A stretch of 64,000 nt of DNA from Bosea sp. 29B (GTDB lineage: Bacteria > Pseudomonadota > Alphaproteobacteria > Rhizobiales > Beijerinckiaceae), in the NCBI RefSeq assembly GCF_902506165.1, contig NZ_LR733817.1, forward strand, positions 248,001-312,000. The letters run 5' to 3'. Below are positions 26,590 through 36,134 of this stretch, one piece after another; position 1 is the first letter of the stretch; every line of letters begins with the position of its first letter. Made by a program: the position numbers and the translations under genes. A model generated the notes under the pieces. The model ran no database searches. It was not told the origin of the DNA and saw only the letters and a list, made by a program, of their open reading frames with translations.

Positions 26590-27447
26590 ATGGATAAGAG
26601 CATGCTCACAGGCAGGAACTGGCTGATCGCGACGGGCCTGGCGCTCGCGCTCGCAGGCTGCGACACGGTGAGCATGAGCTCCGGCGCTGGCGTCGCCGAA
26701 CTCCAGACCGAGAACACCGAGGCTGCGAGCGTCAACATCGGCTCGCTCAGCGAGGTGATCAACCGCAACCCGAACGATCCGCAGGCCTACAACACACGCG
26801 GCGCCGCCTATGCCCGGATCGGCCGCTATTCCGACGCCATCTCCGATTTCACCAGGGCGGTGCAGATCGACGCCAATTTCGCGCCGGCCTACACCAATCG
26901 CGGCCTGGCGCTGCGCCAGAGCGGGCGCAACGACGCCGCGCTGCAGGATTTCAACCGCGCCACCACCGCCAATCCGAACTACGCTCCGGCCTTCGTTGCG
27001 CGCGCCAACCTGCTGCGCCTGCAGGGCAACAGCCAGCAGGCGCTCGCCGACCTCAACACCGCCATCCGCCTCAATCCGGAAGCGGCCGAGGCCTTCCACG
27101 CCCGCGGACTGGTCTACCAGAAGGAAGGCCAGCATCAGCAGGCTGTCACCGATTTCGACTCGGTGATCGACCGCAATCCCTATACCGCCCCGCCCTATAT
27201 CGCCCGGGGCGAAAGCCTGAACGCGCTCGGCAAATACGATTCCGCGCTGGAGGACTTCACCGCCGCGCTCAATGTCGACAACCGCAATGCCGCCGCCTGG
27301 GCCGGCCGCGGCTTCGCCTTCGAGAAGCAAGGCAAGAAGACCGAGGCGAGTGAGGCCTATCAGCGTGCCCTCGGGCTCGACGGCAACAACCAGATCGCTC
27401 GCGCCGGCTCCGCCCGCCTCGGCGGCGGCGGCATGTTCCGCCTCTGA
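26590..27447 (+). CDS. TPR-repeat lipoprotein
   Basis: A 285-residue protein. The signal peptide ends in the lipobox LALAGC-D at about residue 23, so the mature protein is lipid-anchored. At least five tetratricopeptide units follow (AYNTRGAAYARIGRYSDAISDFTRAVQ-like; AYTNRGLALRQSGRNDAALQDF-like), each with the W/N-G-Y-F-A-P spacing. The alphaproteobacterial family is usually annotated as TPR lipoprotein without a defined role; interaction with envelope or pilus machinery is a guess. ATG 26590 is chosen because the signal peptide begins there. Confidence 0.88.
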   Translation: MDKSMLTGRNWLIATGLALALAGCDTVSMSSGAGVAELQTENTEAASVNIGSLSEVINRNPNDPQAYNTRGAAYARIGRYSDAISDFTRAVQIDANFAPAYTNRGLALRQSGRNDAALQDFNRATTANPNYAPAFVARANLLRLQGNSQQALADLNTAIRLNPEAAEAFHARGLVYQKEGQHQQAVTDFDSVIDRNPYTAPPYIARGESLNALGKYDSALEDFTAALNVDNRNAAAWAGRGFAFEKQGKKTEASEAYQRALGLDGNNQIARAGSARLGGGGMFRL

Positions 27448-27458
27448 GACAGTCCAAC

Positions 27459-28313
27459 CTACTGCGCCGCTGCGGTCACCGCCTGGCTGCCGGCCAGCCG
27501 GCTGGTGCCGAGATCGGCGAGGAAGCGCCTGATCTCCGGCACCGAGCCATGCGCCGGCAGGTTCTCGTGATTGCCTTCCGGGAAGCGGATGAGGCGCTTC
27601 GGCGGATTGGCGAGCGCAAACAGCGCTTCGCCCTGGCTGAACGGGATGACACCGTCACGCTCGCCGTGCAGAACGAGCAGGGGCGCCTTGACCTTGTCGA
27701 TGACCCGGTCGGAATGGAACTGATCGTGCATGAACAGCCCGATCGGGATGTAAGGATAGAGCTGCTGCGCAACCGCAGCGGTCGAAAGATAGGGCGCCTC
27801 CAGGATCACCGCCCTGAGCGGAGCCTCCGCCGCCAGCTTCACCACCACGCCGGTGCCGAGCGACTCGCCGTAGCCGACCAATCGCTCCGCACCGAAGCGC
27901 GCCACGGCCGCGGCATAGGCGGCGCGTGCATCCTGCGCCAAACCGTCTTCGCTGGGTGAGCCTGTCGAGCCGCCATAGCCGCGATAATTGACCGCGAACA
28001 GGCCTGTGCCGTCCTGCGTCAGGGCGCGGAAACGCGTCTGCCGGATCGCCCGGCCGAAATTGCCGGCATTGCCGTGAAAGAACAGCAGGACCGGCTTGCC
28101 CTCGCGCGGCGGCACCACCCAGGCGATCAGCGTCTCGCCATCGGCTGCCGTCAGCACCGTCTCCTCGACGCCCGGCAGATTGGCGCTGGCGATCTCCACC
28201 CGGGCCGGATTGCGCGGATACAGCAGCTCGCGCTGTTTGACGTAGAGCAGCGCCAGCACGGCGCCATAGGCGCAGAACGCGCCGATGGCGAGAAGCTTCA
28301 GGATCCTGCGCAT
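27459..28313 (-). CDS. Alpha/beta hydrolase, BEM46/ABHD13-like, membrane-anchored
   Basis: A 284-residue hydrolase. An N-terminal hydrophobic helix (residues about 4-24) anchors it, followed by an alpha/beta hydrolase fold with FFHGNAGN (oxyanion loop), the nucleophile elbow GYGESLGTG, an aspartate in HGERDGVIPF and the final histidine in PEGNHENLP. The catalytic triad is complete. The HGN motif and anchor are typical of BEM46-like esterases. Substrate unknown; a terminator lies between it and the oxidase subunit gene. Confidence 0.88.
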   Translation of the reverse strand: MRRILKLLAIGAFCAYGAVLALLYVKQRELLYPRNPARVEIASANLPGVEETVLTAADGETLIAWVVPPREGKPVLLFFHGNAGNFGRAIRQTRFRALTQDGTGLFAVNYRGYGGSTGSPSEDGLAQDARAAYAAAVARFGAERLVGYGESLGTGVVVKLAAEAPLRAVILEAPYLSTAAVAQQLYPYIPIGLFMHDQFHSDRVIDKVKAPLLVLHGERDGVIPFSQGEALFALANPPKRLIRFPEGNHENLPAHGSVPEIRRFLADLGTSRLAGSQAVTAAAQ

Positions 28314-28343
28314 CGCCCGCTACCTTCGGCCGCCGCCCAAACG

Positions 28344-28370
28344 AAAGGGCCGGCATCGAGCCGGCCCTTT
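28344..28370 (-). terminator. Hairpin terminator downstream of the oxidase subunit IV gene
   Basis: Perfect 11-bp stem AAAGGGCCGGC / GCCGGCCCTTT with a five-base loop. The U run is only three long on either strand, so efficiency is uncertain. Confidence 0.55.
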
Positions 28371-28448
28371 ACGACGTTCCGATGACGGATGCGCCGGCTC
28401 AACTGCACCAGTGCCTTGACGATTCCGTCAGTGCGAGGCCATCGCCGC

Positions 28449-28733
28449 TCAGTAGAGCAGCAGCGCCAGCAGCATGAGGACGAAGGGAACGAGCGTCGCG
28501 CGCCAGCCGATCGACGGGGCGGCGATGCCGATGCCGGTGCCGACCAGGGTCAGCAGCGTGCCGATGATGGCCGTGCCCCAGGCATGCTTGGTGCCGCCGA
28601 CCGCGAGCGCCCCGACGATGGCGAGGCAGGCGAGCGTGCCGACCTCGGCGAAGTGCACGAAGCCCGTATAGGTGCGCTCATGCTCCGGATAGTCCATCTG
28701 CGGAATGTCGGCGGCGTGTCCGTGGTCGGCCAT
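28449..28733 (-). CDS. aa3-type cytochrome c oxidase subunit IV
   Basis: A 94-residue membrane protein of the COX4_pro_2 family, a small accessory subunit of proteobacterial aa3 oxidase. The N-terminal, histidine-bearing polar segment (MADHGHAADIPQMDYPEHER) is followed by the YTGFVHFAEVGTLACLAIV helix, typical of the family, and further hydrophobic stretches. The start at 28733 gives the family opening; longer frames add unrelated residues. The catalytic subunits are not in the window. Confidence 0.8.
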   Translation of the reverse strand: MADHGHAADIPQMDYPEHERTYTGFVHFAEVGTLACLAIVGALAVGGTKHAWGTAIIGTLLTLVGTGIGIAAPSIGWRATLVPFVLMLLALLLY

Positions 28734-28971
28734 GAAGGAAATCCCGATTTCAAACCCTGTCCTGACGCCCTGTAGCGCACCTGAAAAGGGTCGGCAACGG
28801 AGGGCCGGAGTGGCGACGGCCATTTCCTGAGCCACAACGACACAATGCCCGGAAAAATGCACGGCTGACGCCGGTTGCGGCGGTTCAAGCCATGAACCGG
28901 GCAGCGCGACTTATGGCAGCAGCCCCGGATAGACAGGCGCCGGATCGCAGTTGCCCCGGCGATTCTGATCG

Positions 28972-30336
28972 TCAGGAGTTCTGAAGACCGGCCGCAGCCA
29001 GCGCAGCGCCCTGCTCGCTCGCCACTCTGGCGACGCTGAAGGCCTCGATCTCCTGCTCGAACAGCCGGTGGAAGTTGAGCTCGGCATCGAGATGCAGGAA
29101 GACGCCGCCAAGGCCGATCGCGGCGCGGTCCATGAAGACGAACTCGCGCGGCACCGTCACCGGCCCCCGCGCCTTCAGCGCCGAATGGACCTGGAAGGCC
29201 TGCTTGCGGCCATACTCCGACGGTTTGACGCCCTCGGCGATGCGGCGTGTGCGATCCTCCAGCAGCGGGCCGTAGATGAACTTCGCCCAGATGTTGAGGG
29301 TGTCGATCAGCTCCTTGGTCAGGCCCTTGAAGCCCCAGACCTCATAGGCATGGACGACGCGGGCCTCCTCGCCTTCGAGCAGGCCGCGATAGAGATCGAC
29401 GACGCCGCCGACGAAGCTCGGCGGGAAGATGCGGATGCAGCCATAGTCGAGCAGGTTGATGCCCGCGGGCTCGCCGCCATCCTGGAAGACCGTGTAGTTG
29501 CCGAGATGCGGGTCGCCATGGATCACGCCGTGATGGCTGAACGGCCGCCACCAGGCCCGGAACATCGCGGTCGAGATCCGGTCGCGGACCTGCTGGCTCG
29601 CCTGCTTGTGGTTCAGGATCTTGTCGCCATCGAGCCAGCCCATGGTCAGGAGCCGGCGCGTCGACAGCTCCGGCACGACATCCGGCACGCGCACCTCCGG
29701 CGTCGCCGCCAGCATATTCTGGTAGAGCGCGACATGCTTGGCCTCGCGGCGATAGTCGAGCTCCTCGCGGACGCGGGCGCTGATCTCCTTGGCGATCTCG
29801 CTGGTGTCGATCACCGCGCCCATGCGCCGGTGCAGTCCGAACAGGATTTCGAGCTGCGAGATGTCGGCTTCGACAGCCGATTCCATGTCGGGGTATTGCA
29901 GCTTGCAGGCGACCCGGACGCCGTCGAGGGTTGTCGCCCGATGCACCTGCCCGAGCGAGGCCGCCGCAGCCGGCTTGAGGTCGAACTCGCCGAAGCGCTC
30001 GCGCCAGTTCGCGCCGAGCTCGGCCTGCATCCGGCGCTTGACGAAGGCCGCCCCCATCGGAGGCGCCTCCGATTGCAGCTTCTGCAATTCGGCGGCGTAT
30101 TCCGGCGGCACCACGTCGGGGATGGTGGCGACGAGCTGCGCCACCTTCATCAGCGGGCCCTTCAGCCCACCCAGCGCCTTGGCCAGTGCTTCGGCATTGG
30201 TGGCGTTGCGGCCCTCCAGCCCAAACAGCTTGGTGCCGGCGATCCGCGCCGCCACGCCGCCGACATTGGCGCCGACGCGGGCATAGCGCGCCGCGCGGGC
30301 GGAGAATCGGTTGGCTTCGCTATCACGTTCGGACAT
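28972..30336 (-). CDS. ABC1/UbiB (COQ8-like) atypical kinase
   Basis: A 454-residue protein of the ABC1/UbiB family, linked to ubiquinone biosynthesis and lipid handling. Present are the alanine-rich loop AAASLGQVHRA, catalytic HGDPHLGNY and the metal-binding DYG. The KxGQ motif, which occludes the active site in COQ8, reads K64-V-A-Q67 here, a glycine to alanine change. No transmembrane helix is evident at the C-terminus, unlike E. coli UbiB. It is a single gene; the BKACE gene ends 1.0 kb upstream on the same strand. Confidence 0.88.
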   Translation of the reverse strand: MSERDSEANRFSARAARYARVGANVGGVAARIAGTKLFGLEGRNATNAEALAKALGGLKGPLMKVAQLVATIPDVVPPEYAAELQKLQSEAPPMGAAFVKRRMQAELGANWRERFGEFDLKPAAAASLGQVHRATTLDGVRVACKLQYPDMESAVEADISQLEILFGLHRRMGAVIDTSEIAKEISARVREELDYRREAKHVALYQNMLAATPEVRVPDVVPELSTRRLLTMGWLDGDKILNHKQASQQVRDRISTAMFRAWWRPFSHHGVIHGDPHLGNYTVFQDGGEPAGINLLDYGCIRIFPPSFVGGVVDLYRGLLEGEEARVVHAYEVWGFKGLTKELIDTLNIWAKFIYGPLLEDRTRRIAEGVKPSEYGRKQAFQVHSALKARGPVTVPREFVFMDRAAIGLGGVFLHLDAELNFHRLFEQEIEAFSVARVASEQGAALAAAGLQNS

Positions 30337-30410
30337 TGAGGCTCACGAGCTGCAACGGGCTGCTACCCGATGTAGGCGCTCCGGCGGGGAAAGCCAGCCG
30401 GCACGCTGTC

Positions 30411-31307
30411 TCAGGACCGCCCGGCCTGCGCGATCGCCGCAAGGCTCGCCCTGACATCCGCCACGCTTGCCGGCCGGCCGCCGGCCGCCTCTACCTTGCG
30501 GACCATGTCGACGATCAGCTCGGCATTGCTGCGCGTCTCGCCGAATGGCGCGTCCTCCAGTCCGGCACGGACATGAACGCCGCGCGCGACCGCCGGGGCG
30601 ACGATCTCGCTGAGATCGACGCCGAGCCCGGCGATCATCACCGGGGCCTGCGGCGCACACTCCGCCAGCAGAGCAAGATGAGCTTCCAGCGCATAAGGCT
30701 TCGGCGGAAAGCCCCAGGCAAAGGCGTCGGAAAACATCAGCTGGTAGATCGGCGTCGGCATGCCGGGATAGGCCTGCGCCAGCGCCGCGCCGAGCCGGGT
30801 GAAGCCGGGCTCGTAGATCGCGTAGCTCGGGTGGATCCTGTGCGCCTGCACCACCGCCATCCCCTCGCGGATATGCTCGCCGGGATTCTGGTAGATGAAG
30901 CCGGCCTCGCCGCCCGGAATGCCGGCGAAGGTCGTCCAGTTGCAGGAGCCGGGATCGAGCACGCCCCATTCGACGAGGCCCCGCTTGGCCAGTTCCTCCA
31001 GATGCGTGTAACGGCCCGAGCCGATCATGTCGCCGGCATAACCCGAGCCGAGGATGGGAATCGTCGGGTAGACGATCGCGTCGACCTTGGCCCTGATCCC
31101 TTCGATCGCCTGGGCATAGAGCTCCCAGTCGTCGCGCTGGCGGCCGGTCTCGACATCATAGACATGCAGATGGACGATCGCGGCGCCGGCCTCGACCACG
31201 GCGATCCCGTCGGCGACGATATCGGGTATCGCGATCGGAATGCCGGGCTGGCGCTCCTGACCCCAGGGCCCGTTGATCGCGGCTTCGATCCAGATCGGGG
31301 TCTTCAT
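30411..31307 (-). CDS. BKACE (DUF849) beta-keto acid cleavage enzyme, paralogue 1
   Basis: A 298-residue TIM-barrel enzyme of the BKACE family, which condenses a beta-keto acid with acetyl-CoA to give acetoacetate and a CoA ester. The zinc site is recognisable in IVHLHVYD, with the N-terminal EAAINGPWG glutamate and the later HVRAGLEDAPFG. It resembles the second paralogue in this window only moderately, so the substrates should differ. The ATG overlaps the stop of the Doc toxin gene (ATGA), an unexpected coupling. Confidence 0.88.
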   Translation of the reverse strand: MKTPIWIEAAINGPWGQERQPGIPIAIPDIVADGIAVVEAGAAIVHLHVYDVETGRQRDDWELYAQAIEGIRAKVDAIVYPTIPILGSGYAGDMIGSGRYTHLEELAKRGLVEWGVLDPGSCNWTTFAGIPGGEAGFIYQNPGEHIREGMAVVQAHRIHPSYAIYEPGFTRLGAALAQAYPGMPTPIYQLMFSDAFAWGFPPKPYALEAHLALLAECAPQAPVMIAGLGVDLSEIVAPAVARGVHVRAGLEDAPFGETRSNAELIVDMVRKVEAAGGRPASVADVRASLAAIAQAGRS

Positions 31308-31699
31308 GCCGGGGCATCCTTCGGCCAGTTGTCGCGGATCCAGCGCGTCAGCCCCTCCTCCTCGACCTCGCCGGCTGCGAGCGCGAGGATGGCGGCAGTC
31401 GCTTCCGGTTCGGGCACGAGGAAGTCGATGCCGTTGAGCCCGAGGAAAACGATCATGGAGGCGAAAGCGGCCCGCTTGTTGCCGTCGACGAAAGGATGGT
31501 TGCGCGCCACGCCAAAGGCATAAGTCGCCGCGAGAGCGGCTAGATCGCGCTCGCCATACGCATATTTGTTCGGCGCGCGCGCCAGCGCCGATTCCAGGAG
31601 CCCTTGATCGCGAATGCCAGCCGGCCCGCCGAACAGCGCGAGCTGCTCGGCATGGATATCAATCACCAGCTCGACGCTGACCCAGACCGGTTCGGTCAT
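31304..31699 (-). CDS. Death-on-curing (Doc/Fic fold) toxin
   Basis: A 131-residue Fic-fold toxin. The active-site motif HPFVDGNKR is at 68-76, matching the Doc-type Hx Fx(D/N)xNKR pattern; Doc phosphorylates EF-Tu and stops translation. The N-terminal IHAEQLALFGGPAGIRDQGLL is the family opening. It follows its antitoxin with an ATGA overlap, and its own stop overlaps the BKACE start. Confidence 0.9.
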   Translation of the reverse strand: MTEPVWVSVELVIDIHAEQLALFGGPAGIRDQGLLESALARAPNKYAYGERDLAALAATYAFGVARNHPFVDGNKRAAFASMIVFLGLNGIDFLVPEPEATAAILALAAGEVEEEGLTRWIRDNWPKDAPA

Positions 31700-31956
31700 T
31701 TCGCCAGAGCGCGATAGGTGTTCGCATAGGTCTTGAACGAACGTCGGGCGATTTCGAGCCCGCGCGCATGAGTGTCGTCATAGCGCGCCAGCTTGAGGCC
31801 GAGTTCCGGCTGCTCGACCACGGTCAGCTTGTCGCCTTCAGCCAGCTTCAGCCGCGCCAACAGCTCCTTGGGCAGGATGATGCCGACCGAATTGCCGATT
31901 TTGCGGACCTGCAGGACCATGGCCTGCTCGGCAGCGGGCTTCTCGGGCTTGTTCAT
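31696..31956 (-). CDS. AbrB/MazE-type antitoxin
   Basis: An 86-residue protein with the swapped-hairpin DNA-binding motif VRKIGNSVGIILPKELLARL (SpoVT/AbrB type) in the first half and a C-terminal tail that would neutralise the toxin. Doc is more often paired with Phd, but AbrB-Doc pairs are known. A promoter and palindromic operator lie immediately upstream, consistent with autoregulation. Confidence 0.9.
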   Translation of the reverse strand: MNKPEKPAAEQAMVLQVRKIGNSVGIILPKELLARLKLAEGDKLTVVEQPELGLKLARYDDTHARGLEIARRSFKTYANTYRALAK

Positions 31957-31974
31957 GGCAGGCTCCGGGGCTCA

Positions 31975-32017
31975 TCTGTTGTACGAAATGTATAACAGAC
32001 AAACGCCCGGCCGTCAG
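31975..32017 (-). promoter_or_regulatory. Toxin-antitoxin promoter with an overlapping palindromic operator
   Basis: On the minus strand, CTGACG (32017-32012), a 17-bp spacer and TATACA (31994-31989) make a good sigma-70 promoter. A 25-bp palindrome, TCTGTTGTAC-GAAAT-GTATAACAGA (31975-31999, one mismatch between arms), covers the -10 element. It lies 19 bp from the antitoxin start, the classic autorepression layout. Confidence 0.65.
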
Positions 32018-32089
32018 CGCCGCACGAGATGGCAGTGGTCTTGGGCGGCCTGCGGCGAAGGGAGGCCGCCCAAGAGCGCTACAATCGCC

Positions 32090-32920
32090 TCACTCGCCCT
32101 TGTTGACCGAGATCGGCTTCAGCACGTTGCTCGGCTGAACGTACTTGGCGACCAGCGCGTCATAGGTGCCGTTCGCCTGCAGCCGCTCCAGCGCACCCTT
32201 GACCGCGTCGCGCAGCTGGCCGCCCTCGGCCGTCTTCGGGAACGGGATGCCGGTCAGCGAGCGGGTGAAGGGCTCGCCGAGCGGGATATAGGTGTTCGGC
32301 TCCAACTTCTGGAAATGCGTCATCGTCTCGCTGCCCTGGACGCCGCCCTGCAGGCGCTGCGTCTTGAGCTGGGTACGGGCGTCGACCGAGCCTTCAGTGC
32401 CGACCACGGTGATCGCCGGCTTGCCCTTGGCGACGCAGTTGGCATCGCTCCACTCGCCGATCTGCTTCGGCCAGTTGGTCGAACGGCTGGCGCCGACGCT
32501 CTTGCCGCAGAGATCCTCGACCGACTTGATCGTCGAGGCGAAGGCGGTGACGGTGTAGAACTGCGCGCCCGAGACCATGTAGTCGACGAAATCGACCGTC
32601 TCGCGCCGCGCCGGCAGGTCGCTCATCCCGGCCATCACCATGTCGACGCGGCCGGTGGTCAGCGAGGGCAGCATCTGGGCGAAGGCGGTGTCCTGCCATT
32701 CGGCCTTGACGCCGAGCTCCTTGGCGATCGCTTCGCCAAGCTCGTAGTCGAAGCCAGCCATCTGATTGGTCGCCGGGTCCTTGTAGACGATCGGCGCGTA
32801 GTTCGGCTGCGTCGCGATGACGATCTTGCCGGCGGTCTTGATCCGGTCCGGCAGGGCCTGGGCCTGGGCGGCGAGCGCGGTGCCGGCGAGCAGCGCAGCG
32901 GCGAGCGAAAGGCGAAGCAT
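32090..32920 (-). CDS. Polar amino-acid ABC transporter, substrate-binding protein
   Basis: A 276-residue periplasmic family 3 binding protein. The signal peptide ends in AAQAQA-LPDR, and the fold shows the family signature MAGFDYELGEAIAKELG followed by WQDTAFAQMLPSLTTGRVDMVM. It is the last gene of a minus-strand operon with an ArgH-like lyase, permease and ATPase. The ligand is inferred to be the lyase substrate or a relative. ATG 32920, with GGGAGA upstream, starts the signal peptide. Confidence 0.88.
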   Translation of the reverse strand: MLRLSLAAALLAGTALAAQAQALPDRIKTAGKIVIATQPNYAPIVYKDPATNQMAGFDYELGEAIAKELGVKAEWQDTAFAQMLPSLTTGRVDMVMAGMSDLPARRETVDFVDYMVSGAQFYTVTAFASTIKSVEDLCGKSVGASRSTNWPKQIGEWSDANCVAKGKPAITVVGTEGSVDARTQLKTQRLQGGVQGSETMTHFQKLEPNTYIPLGEPFTRSLTGIPFPKTAEGGQLRDAVKGALERLQANGTYDALVAKYVQPSNVLKPISVNKGE

Positions 32921-32964
32921 GGTGGTCTCCCTCTTGTCTTTGCTTGAATTCGATAGGCTTGGAT

Positions 32965-33738
32965 TCACTTGAGGACGGCGGCGATGAAGTCGCGGGTGCG
33001 GGGCTGCTGAGGCGAAACCAGCACCTGCGGCGGCGGGCCCTGCTCGACGATCTCGCCTTTGTCCATGAAGACGACGTCGCTCGCGACCTCGCGAGCGAAG
33101 CCGAGCTCATGGGTGACGACGATCATGGTCATGCCGGTCGCGGCGAGATCGCGCATCACATTGAGCACCTCGCCGACCAGTTCGGGATCGAGGGCGGAAG
33201 TCGGCTCGTCGAACAGCATGACCTGCGGCTTCATCGCCAGTGCGCGGGCGATGGCGATGCGCTGCTGCTGGCCGCCGGAGAGTTCGATCGGATAGGAATC
33301 GCGCTTCTCGGCGAGGCCGACACGTTCGAGGAGGGCCATGCCCTCGGCGATGATCTCGCGCCGCGGCCGCTTCAGCACCGTGAGCGGGCCCTCGATGATG
33401 TTCTGCAGCACCGTCATGTGGTTGAACAGGTTGAAGCGCTGGAAGACCATGCCGGTCTTCAGCCGCTGGCGCGCGATCTCGACATCGCTGAGCTCGTGCA
33501 ATTCGTTGCCGACACGGCGATAGCCGATCAGCTCGCCGGCAACGGTGATGGCGCCGGCGTCGATCTTCTCGAGCTGGTTGATGCAGCGCAGCAGCGTCGA
33601 CTTGCCCGAGCCGGACGGGCCGATGATGCATTGCACAGCGCCCGGCAAGACCGAGAGCGAGACCTTGTTCAGCGCCTTCAGCGGGCCGAACTGCTTGGTG
33701 ACGCTGGCGGCGACGACGATCGGGGACAAGGCGTTCAC
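32965..33738 (-). CDS. Polar amino-acid ABC transporter, ATP-binding protein
   Basis: A 257-residue ATPase of the GlnQ/HisP class. Walker [10 protein letters not shown], the signature ELSGGQQQR, Walker [14 protein letters not shown] and the switch histidine in VVTHE are present. The GTG start (33738) overlaps the permease stop (GTGA). It powers import through the neighbouring permease. Confidence 0.92.
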   Translation of the reverse strand: MNALSPIVVAASVTKQFGPLKALNKVSLSVLPGAVQCIIGPSGSGKSTLLRCINQLEKIDAGAITVAGELIGYRRVGNELHELSDVEIARQRLKTGMVFQRFNLFNHMTVLQNIIEGPLTVLKRPRREIIAEGMALLERVGLAEKRDSYPIELSGGQQQRIAIARALAMKPQVMLFDEPTSALDPELVGEVLNVMRDLAATGMTMIVVTHELGFAREVASDVVFMDKGEIVEQGPPPQVLVSPQQPRTRDFIAAVLK

Positions 33739-34628
33739 GCGGCGGCCTCCTCGGCGACCTGCGGCTTGGCGCGGCGCTCGCCCCTGCCCTTCGAGAAGGC
33801 GCGTTCGAGGAAGAACTGGCCGATCTGCAGGAGGGTGACGACGAGCAGGTACCAGCCGGCCGCGACGATCAGCAATTCGATGACGCGGGCATTGGCATAA
33901 TAGACATTCTGCGCATTGCGCAGGATCTCGGAGAACTGGATCACGCTGGCAACCGAGGTCAGCTTGACCATGCTGATCACCTCGTTGCCCACCGGCGGGA
34001 TGATCACCCGCATCGCCTGCGGCAGCACGATCCGGCGCAATGTCGTCAGCCGGGTCATGCCGATCGCCTTGGCGGCCTCGGTCTGGCCGAGATCGACCGA
34101 GAGGATACCGGAGCGAACGACCTCGGCGGTATAGGCGCCCTGGTTCATGCCGAGGCCGAGCAGCGTCGCCATGAACGGGCCGATAATGTCGATGGTGCGC
34201 CACTCGACCACGCCGGGGATGCCGATCGTCGGAAAGACCAGCGCCAGGTTGAACCAGAGCAGCAATTGCAGCAGCAGCGGCGTGCCGCGGAAGAACCAGA
34301 TGTAGAACAGCGCGACGCCGCGCAGCACCGGGTTCGGCGACATGTACATGATCGCGAAGACCACGCCGAGCACGATGCCGAGCCCCATGGCGCAGACGGT
34401 CATGATCAGCGTGTTGACGAGACCGGCAAGGATCGCCGGCGCGGTGAAGAACTGCGCCACCACCGGCCAGGCGATCTGCCCCTGGGCAAATGCCTTCACG
34501 ATCCAGGCGAGCACGAACAGGATCGCCGCGGCGGCGACCCAGCGCCCGTAGAACCGCTTGGGAACGATGGTCAGGCCGGCGATCTCGGCAAGGCCGCGAT
34601 CGGGCATGGTCCGGGCTGCACTGCTCAT
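33735..34628 (-). CDS. Polar amino-acid ABC transporter, permease
   Basis: A 297-residue inner-membrane protein of the HisMQ family with about five to six helices. The cytoplasmic EAA loop reads [22 protein letters not shown], the ATPase contact. A single permease gene suggests a homodimer. The N-terminal 50 or so residues extend the usual family length. ATG 34628 overlaps the stop of argH (ATGA), so transport and lyase are translationally coupled. Confidence 0.9.
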   Translation of the reverse strand: MSSAARTMPDRGLAEIAGLTIVPKRFYGRWVAAAAILFVLAWIVKAFAQGQIAWPVVAQFFTAPAILAGLVNTLIMTVCAMGLGIVLGVVFAIMYMSPNPVLRGVALFYIWFFRGTPLLLQLLLWFNLALVFPTIGIPGVVEWRTIDIIGPFMATLLGLGMNQGAYTAEVVRSGILSVDLGQTEAAKAIGMTRLTTLRRIVLPQAMRVIIPPVGNEVISMVKLTSVASVIQFSEILRNAQNVYYANARVIELLIVAAGWYLLVVTLLQIGQFFLERAFSKGRGERRAKPQVAEEAAA

Positions 34629-36040
34629 GCCGCGCGCTCCCTCGTCCACTGGGCGAAGCCGGCGAGCCAGCCGCGGAAGCGGCCGATCTGCTCGACGACC
34701 CTCGCCGGCGCCGTGCCGCCATGGCCGCTGCGCGCCGCGACCGCCGCATCCAGCGTCAGCACCTTGAGCACGCTCTCGTCGAGACGCGGATCAATCGCAC
34801 GCAGTTCCACCGGCTCCAGCCCTTCGAGCTCCCGGCCCATCTCCTCGCAATAGCGCACCAGCGCCCCGCTGATCTCATGCGCCTCGGCGAAGGGCACGCC
34901 CTTGCGGGCGAGATGATCGGCGACTTCGGTCGCGAGCGCAAAGCCGGCACCGGCCTGCGCCCGCATCACCTCAGGCTTGGCCTCCATCGTCGCGACCAGC
35001 CCGGCGAAGGCCGGCAGCACTTCGCCGAGCACGTCGACCCCGTCGAAGGCGGCGCGCTTGTCCTCGGCGAGGTCGCGGTTATAGGCGAGCGGCAGGCCCT
35101 TCAGCGCTCCCAGCATGGCGACAAGATCGCCGGTGAGGCGCGCCGCCCGGCCGCGCGAGATCTCTGCGATGTCCGGGTTCTTCTTCTGCGGCATGATCGA
35201 GGATCCGGTCGCGAAGGCATCGTCGAGGACGACCCAGCCGAACTGGCGCGAGGTCCAGAGCGTCACTTCCTCCGCCAGCCGCGACAGGTTCGTCGCCAGC
35301 ATCGCCGAAACGAACAGGAATTCCGCGACATGGTCGCGCGCGCCGACCGCGTCGACCGAATTCTCGCAGGGGCCGTCATAGCCGAGCGCCCTGGCGCTGA
35401 GCTCTGGCGTCAGCGCGATCGCCGAGCCTGCCAGCGCAGCGGCTCCCAGCGGCGAGAGCGAGGAACGCTTTTCCCAATCCTGCAAGCGGCTGGCATCACG
35501 CGACAGCGCCTGGCCATGGGCCATCAGCCAATGGCCGAAGGTGACGGGCTGGGCGCTCTGCAGATGGGTGAAGCCCGGGCAAACCGAGGCCGCATGCCGC
35601 TCGGCCTGGCCGGCGATCGCATCGAGCAGTTCGGCCAGCATTGCGCCGATCGAGCGCGCCTCGGCGCGCAGATAGAGCTTGAGGTTGTTGGCGGCCTGGT
35701 CGTTGCGCGAGCGTCCGGCCCTGAGCTTGGCACCGGTCGCGCCGATCCGCGCGATCAGCACCCGCTCGATGAAGGTATGGACATCCTCGTCGCTCTCATC
35801 CGGCGCCAGCGTCCCTGCCGCGAGATCGGCAGCAATCGCTTCGAGCGCCGCGACGATGGTCTTGAACTCGTCCTGGCTGAGCAGCCCGGCCCGTTCGAGC
35901 TCAGCCGCATGGGCCTTGCCGCCGGCGATGTCCTGCGGCGCGAGGCGCGCATGGGCGCCGGCCGCGCTCGACAGCTTCATCATGCGCGGATCGGGCGACT
36001 TGCGGAAACGGCCGCCCCAGAGACGCGTATTATGGTTCAT
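34625..36040 (-). CDS. argH: Argininosuccinate lyase-like enzyme in an import operon
   Basis: A 471-residue aspartase/fumarase-superfamily lyase. The superfamily signature [11 protein letters not shown] is at 279-289, GRSRNDQ near 109-115 and THLQ near 158. All catalytic elements for cleaving a C-N bond to release fumarate are present. The stretch [15 protein letters not shown] resembles actinobacterial ArgH more than the HTARSRNDQVATD I recall from alphaproteobacteria. Coupled to an ABC importer and divergent from LysR, it may act on an imported argininosuccinate-like compound rather than in arginine synthesis. ATG 36040 follows GGGGAGA. Confidence 0.82.
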   Translation of the reverse strand: MNHNTRLWGGRFRKSPDPRMMKLSSAAGAHARLAPQDIAGGKAHAAELERAGLLSQDEFKTIVAALEAIAADLAAGTLAPDESDEDVHTFIERVLIARIGATGAKLRAGRSRNDQAANNLKLYLRAEARSIGAMLAELLDAIAGQAERHAASVCPGFTHLQSAQPVTFGHWLMAHGQALSRDASRLQDWEKRSSLSPLGAAALAGSAIALTPELSARALGYDGPCENSVDAVGARDHVAEFLFVSAMLATNLSRLAEEVTLWTSRQFGWVVLDDAFATGSSIMPQKKNPDIAEISRGRAARLTGDLVAMLGALKGLPLAYNRDLAEDKRAAFDGVDVLGEVLPAFAGLVATMEAKPEVMRAQAGAGFALATEVADHLARKGVPFAEAHEISGALVRYCEEMGRELEGLEPVELRAIDPRLDESVLKVLTLDAAVAARSGHGGTAPARVVEQIGRFRGWLAGFAQWTRERAA

Positions 36041-36134
36041 GATGCTCTCCCCTTGCCTGAAACACTGCCCTCTTGACCGCGCAACCGGCAAACGAAACGA
36101 TCTCCTCAAGGGTAGTCGCTGAAGGAATATCTAT

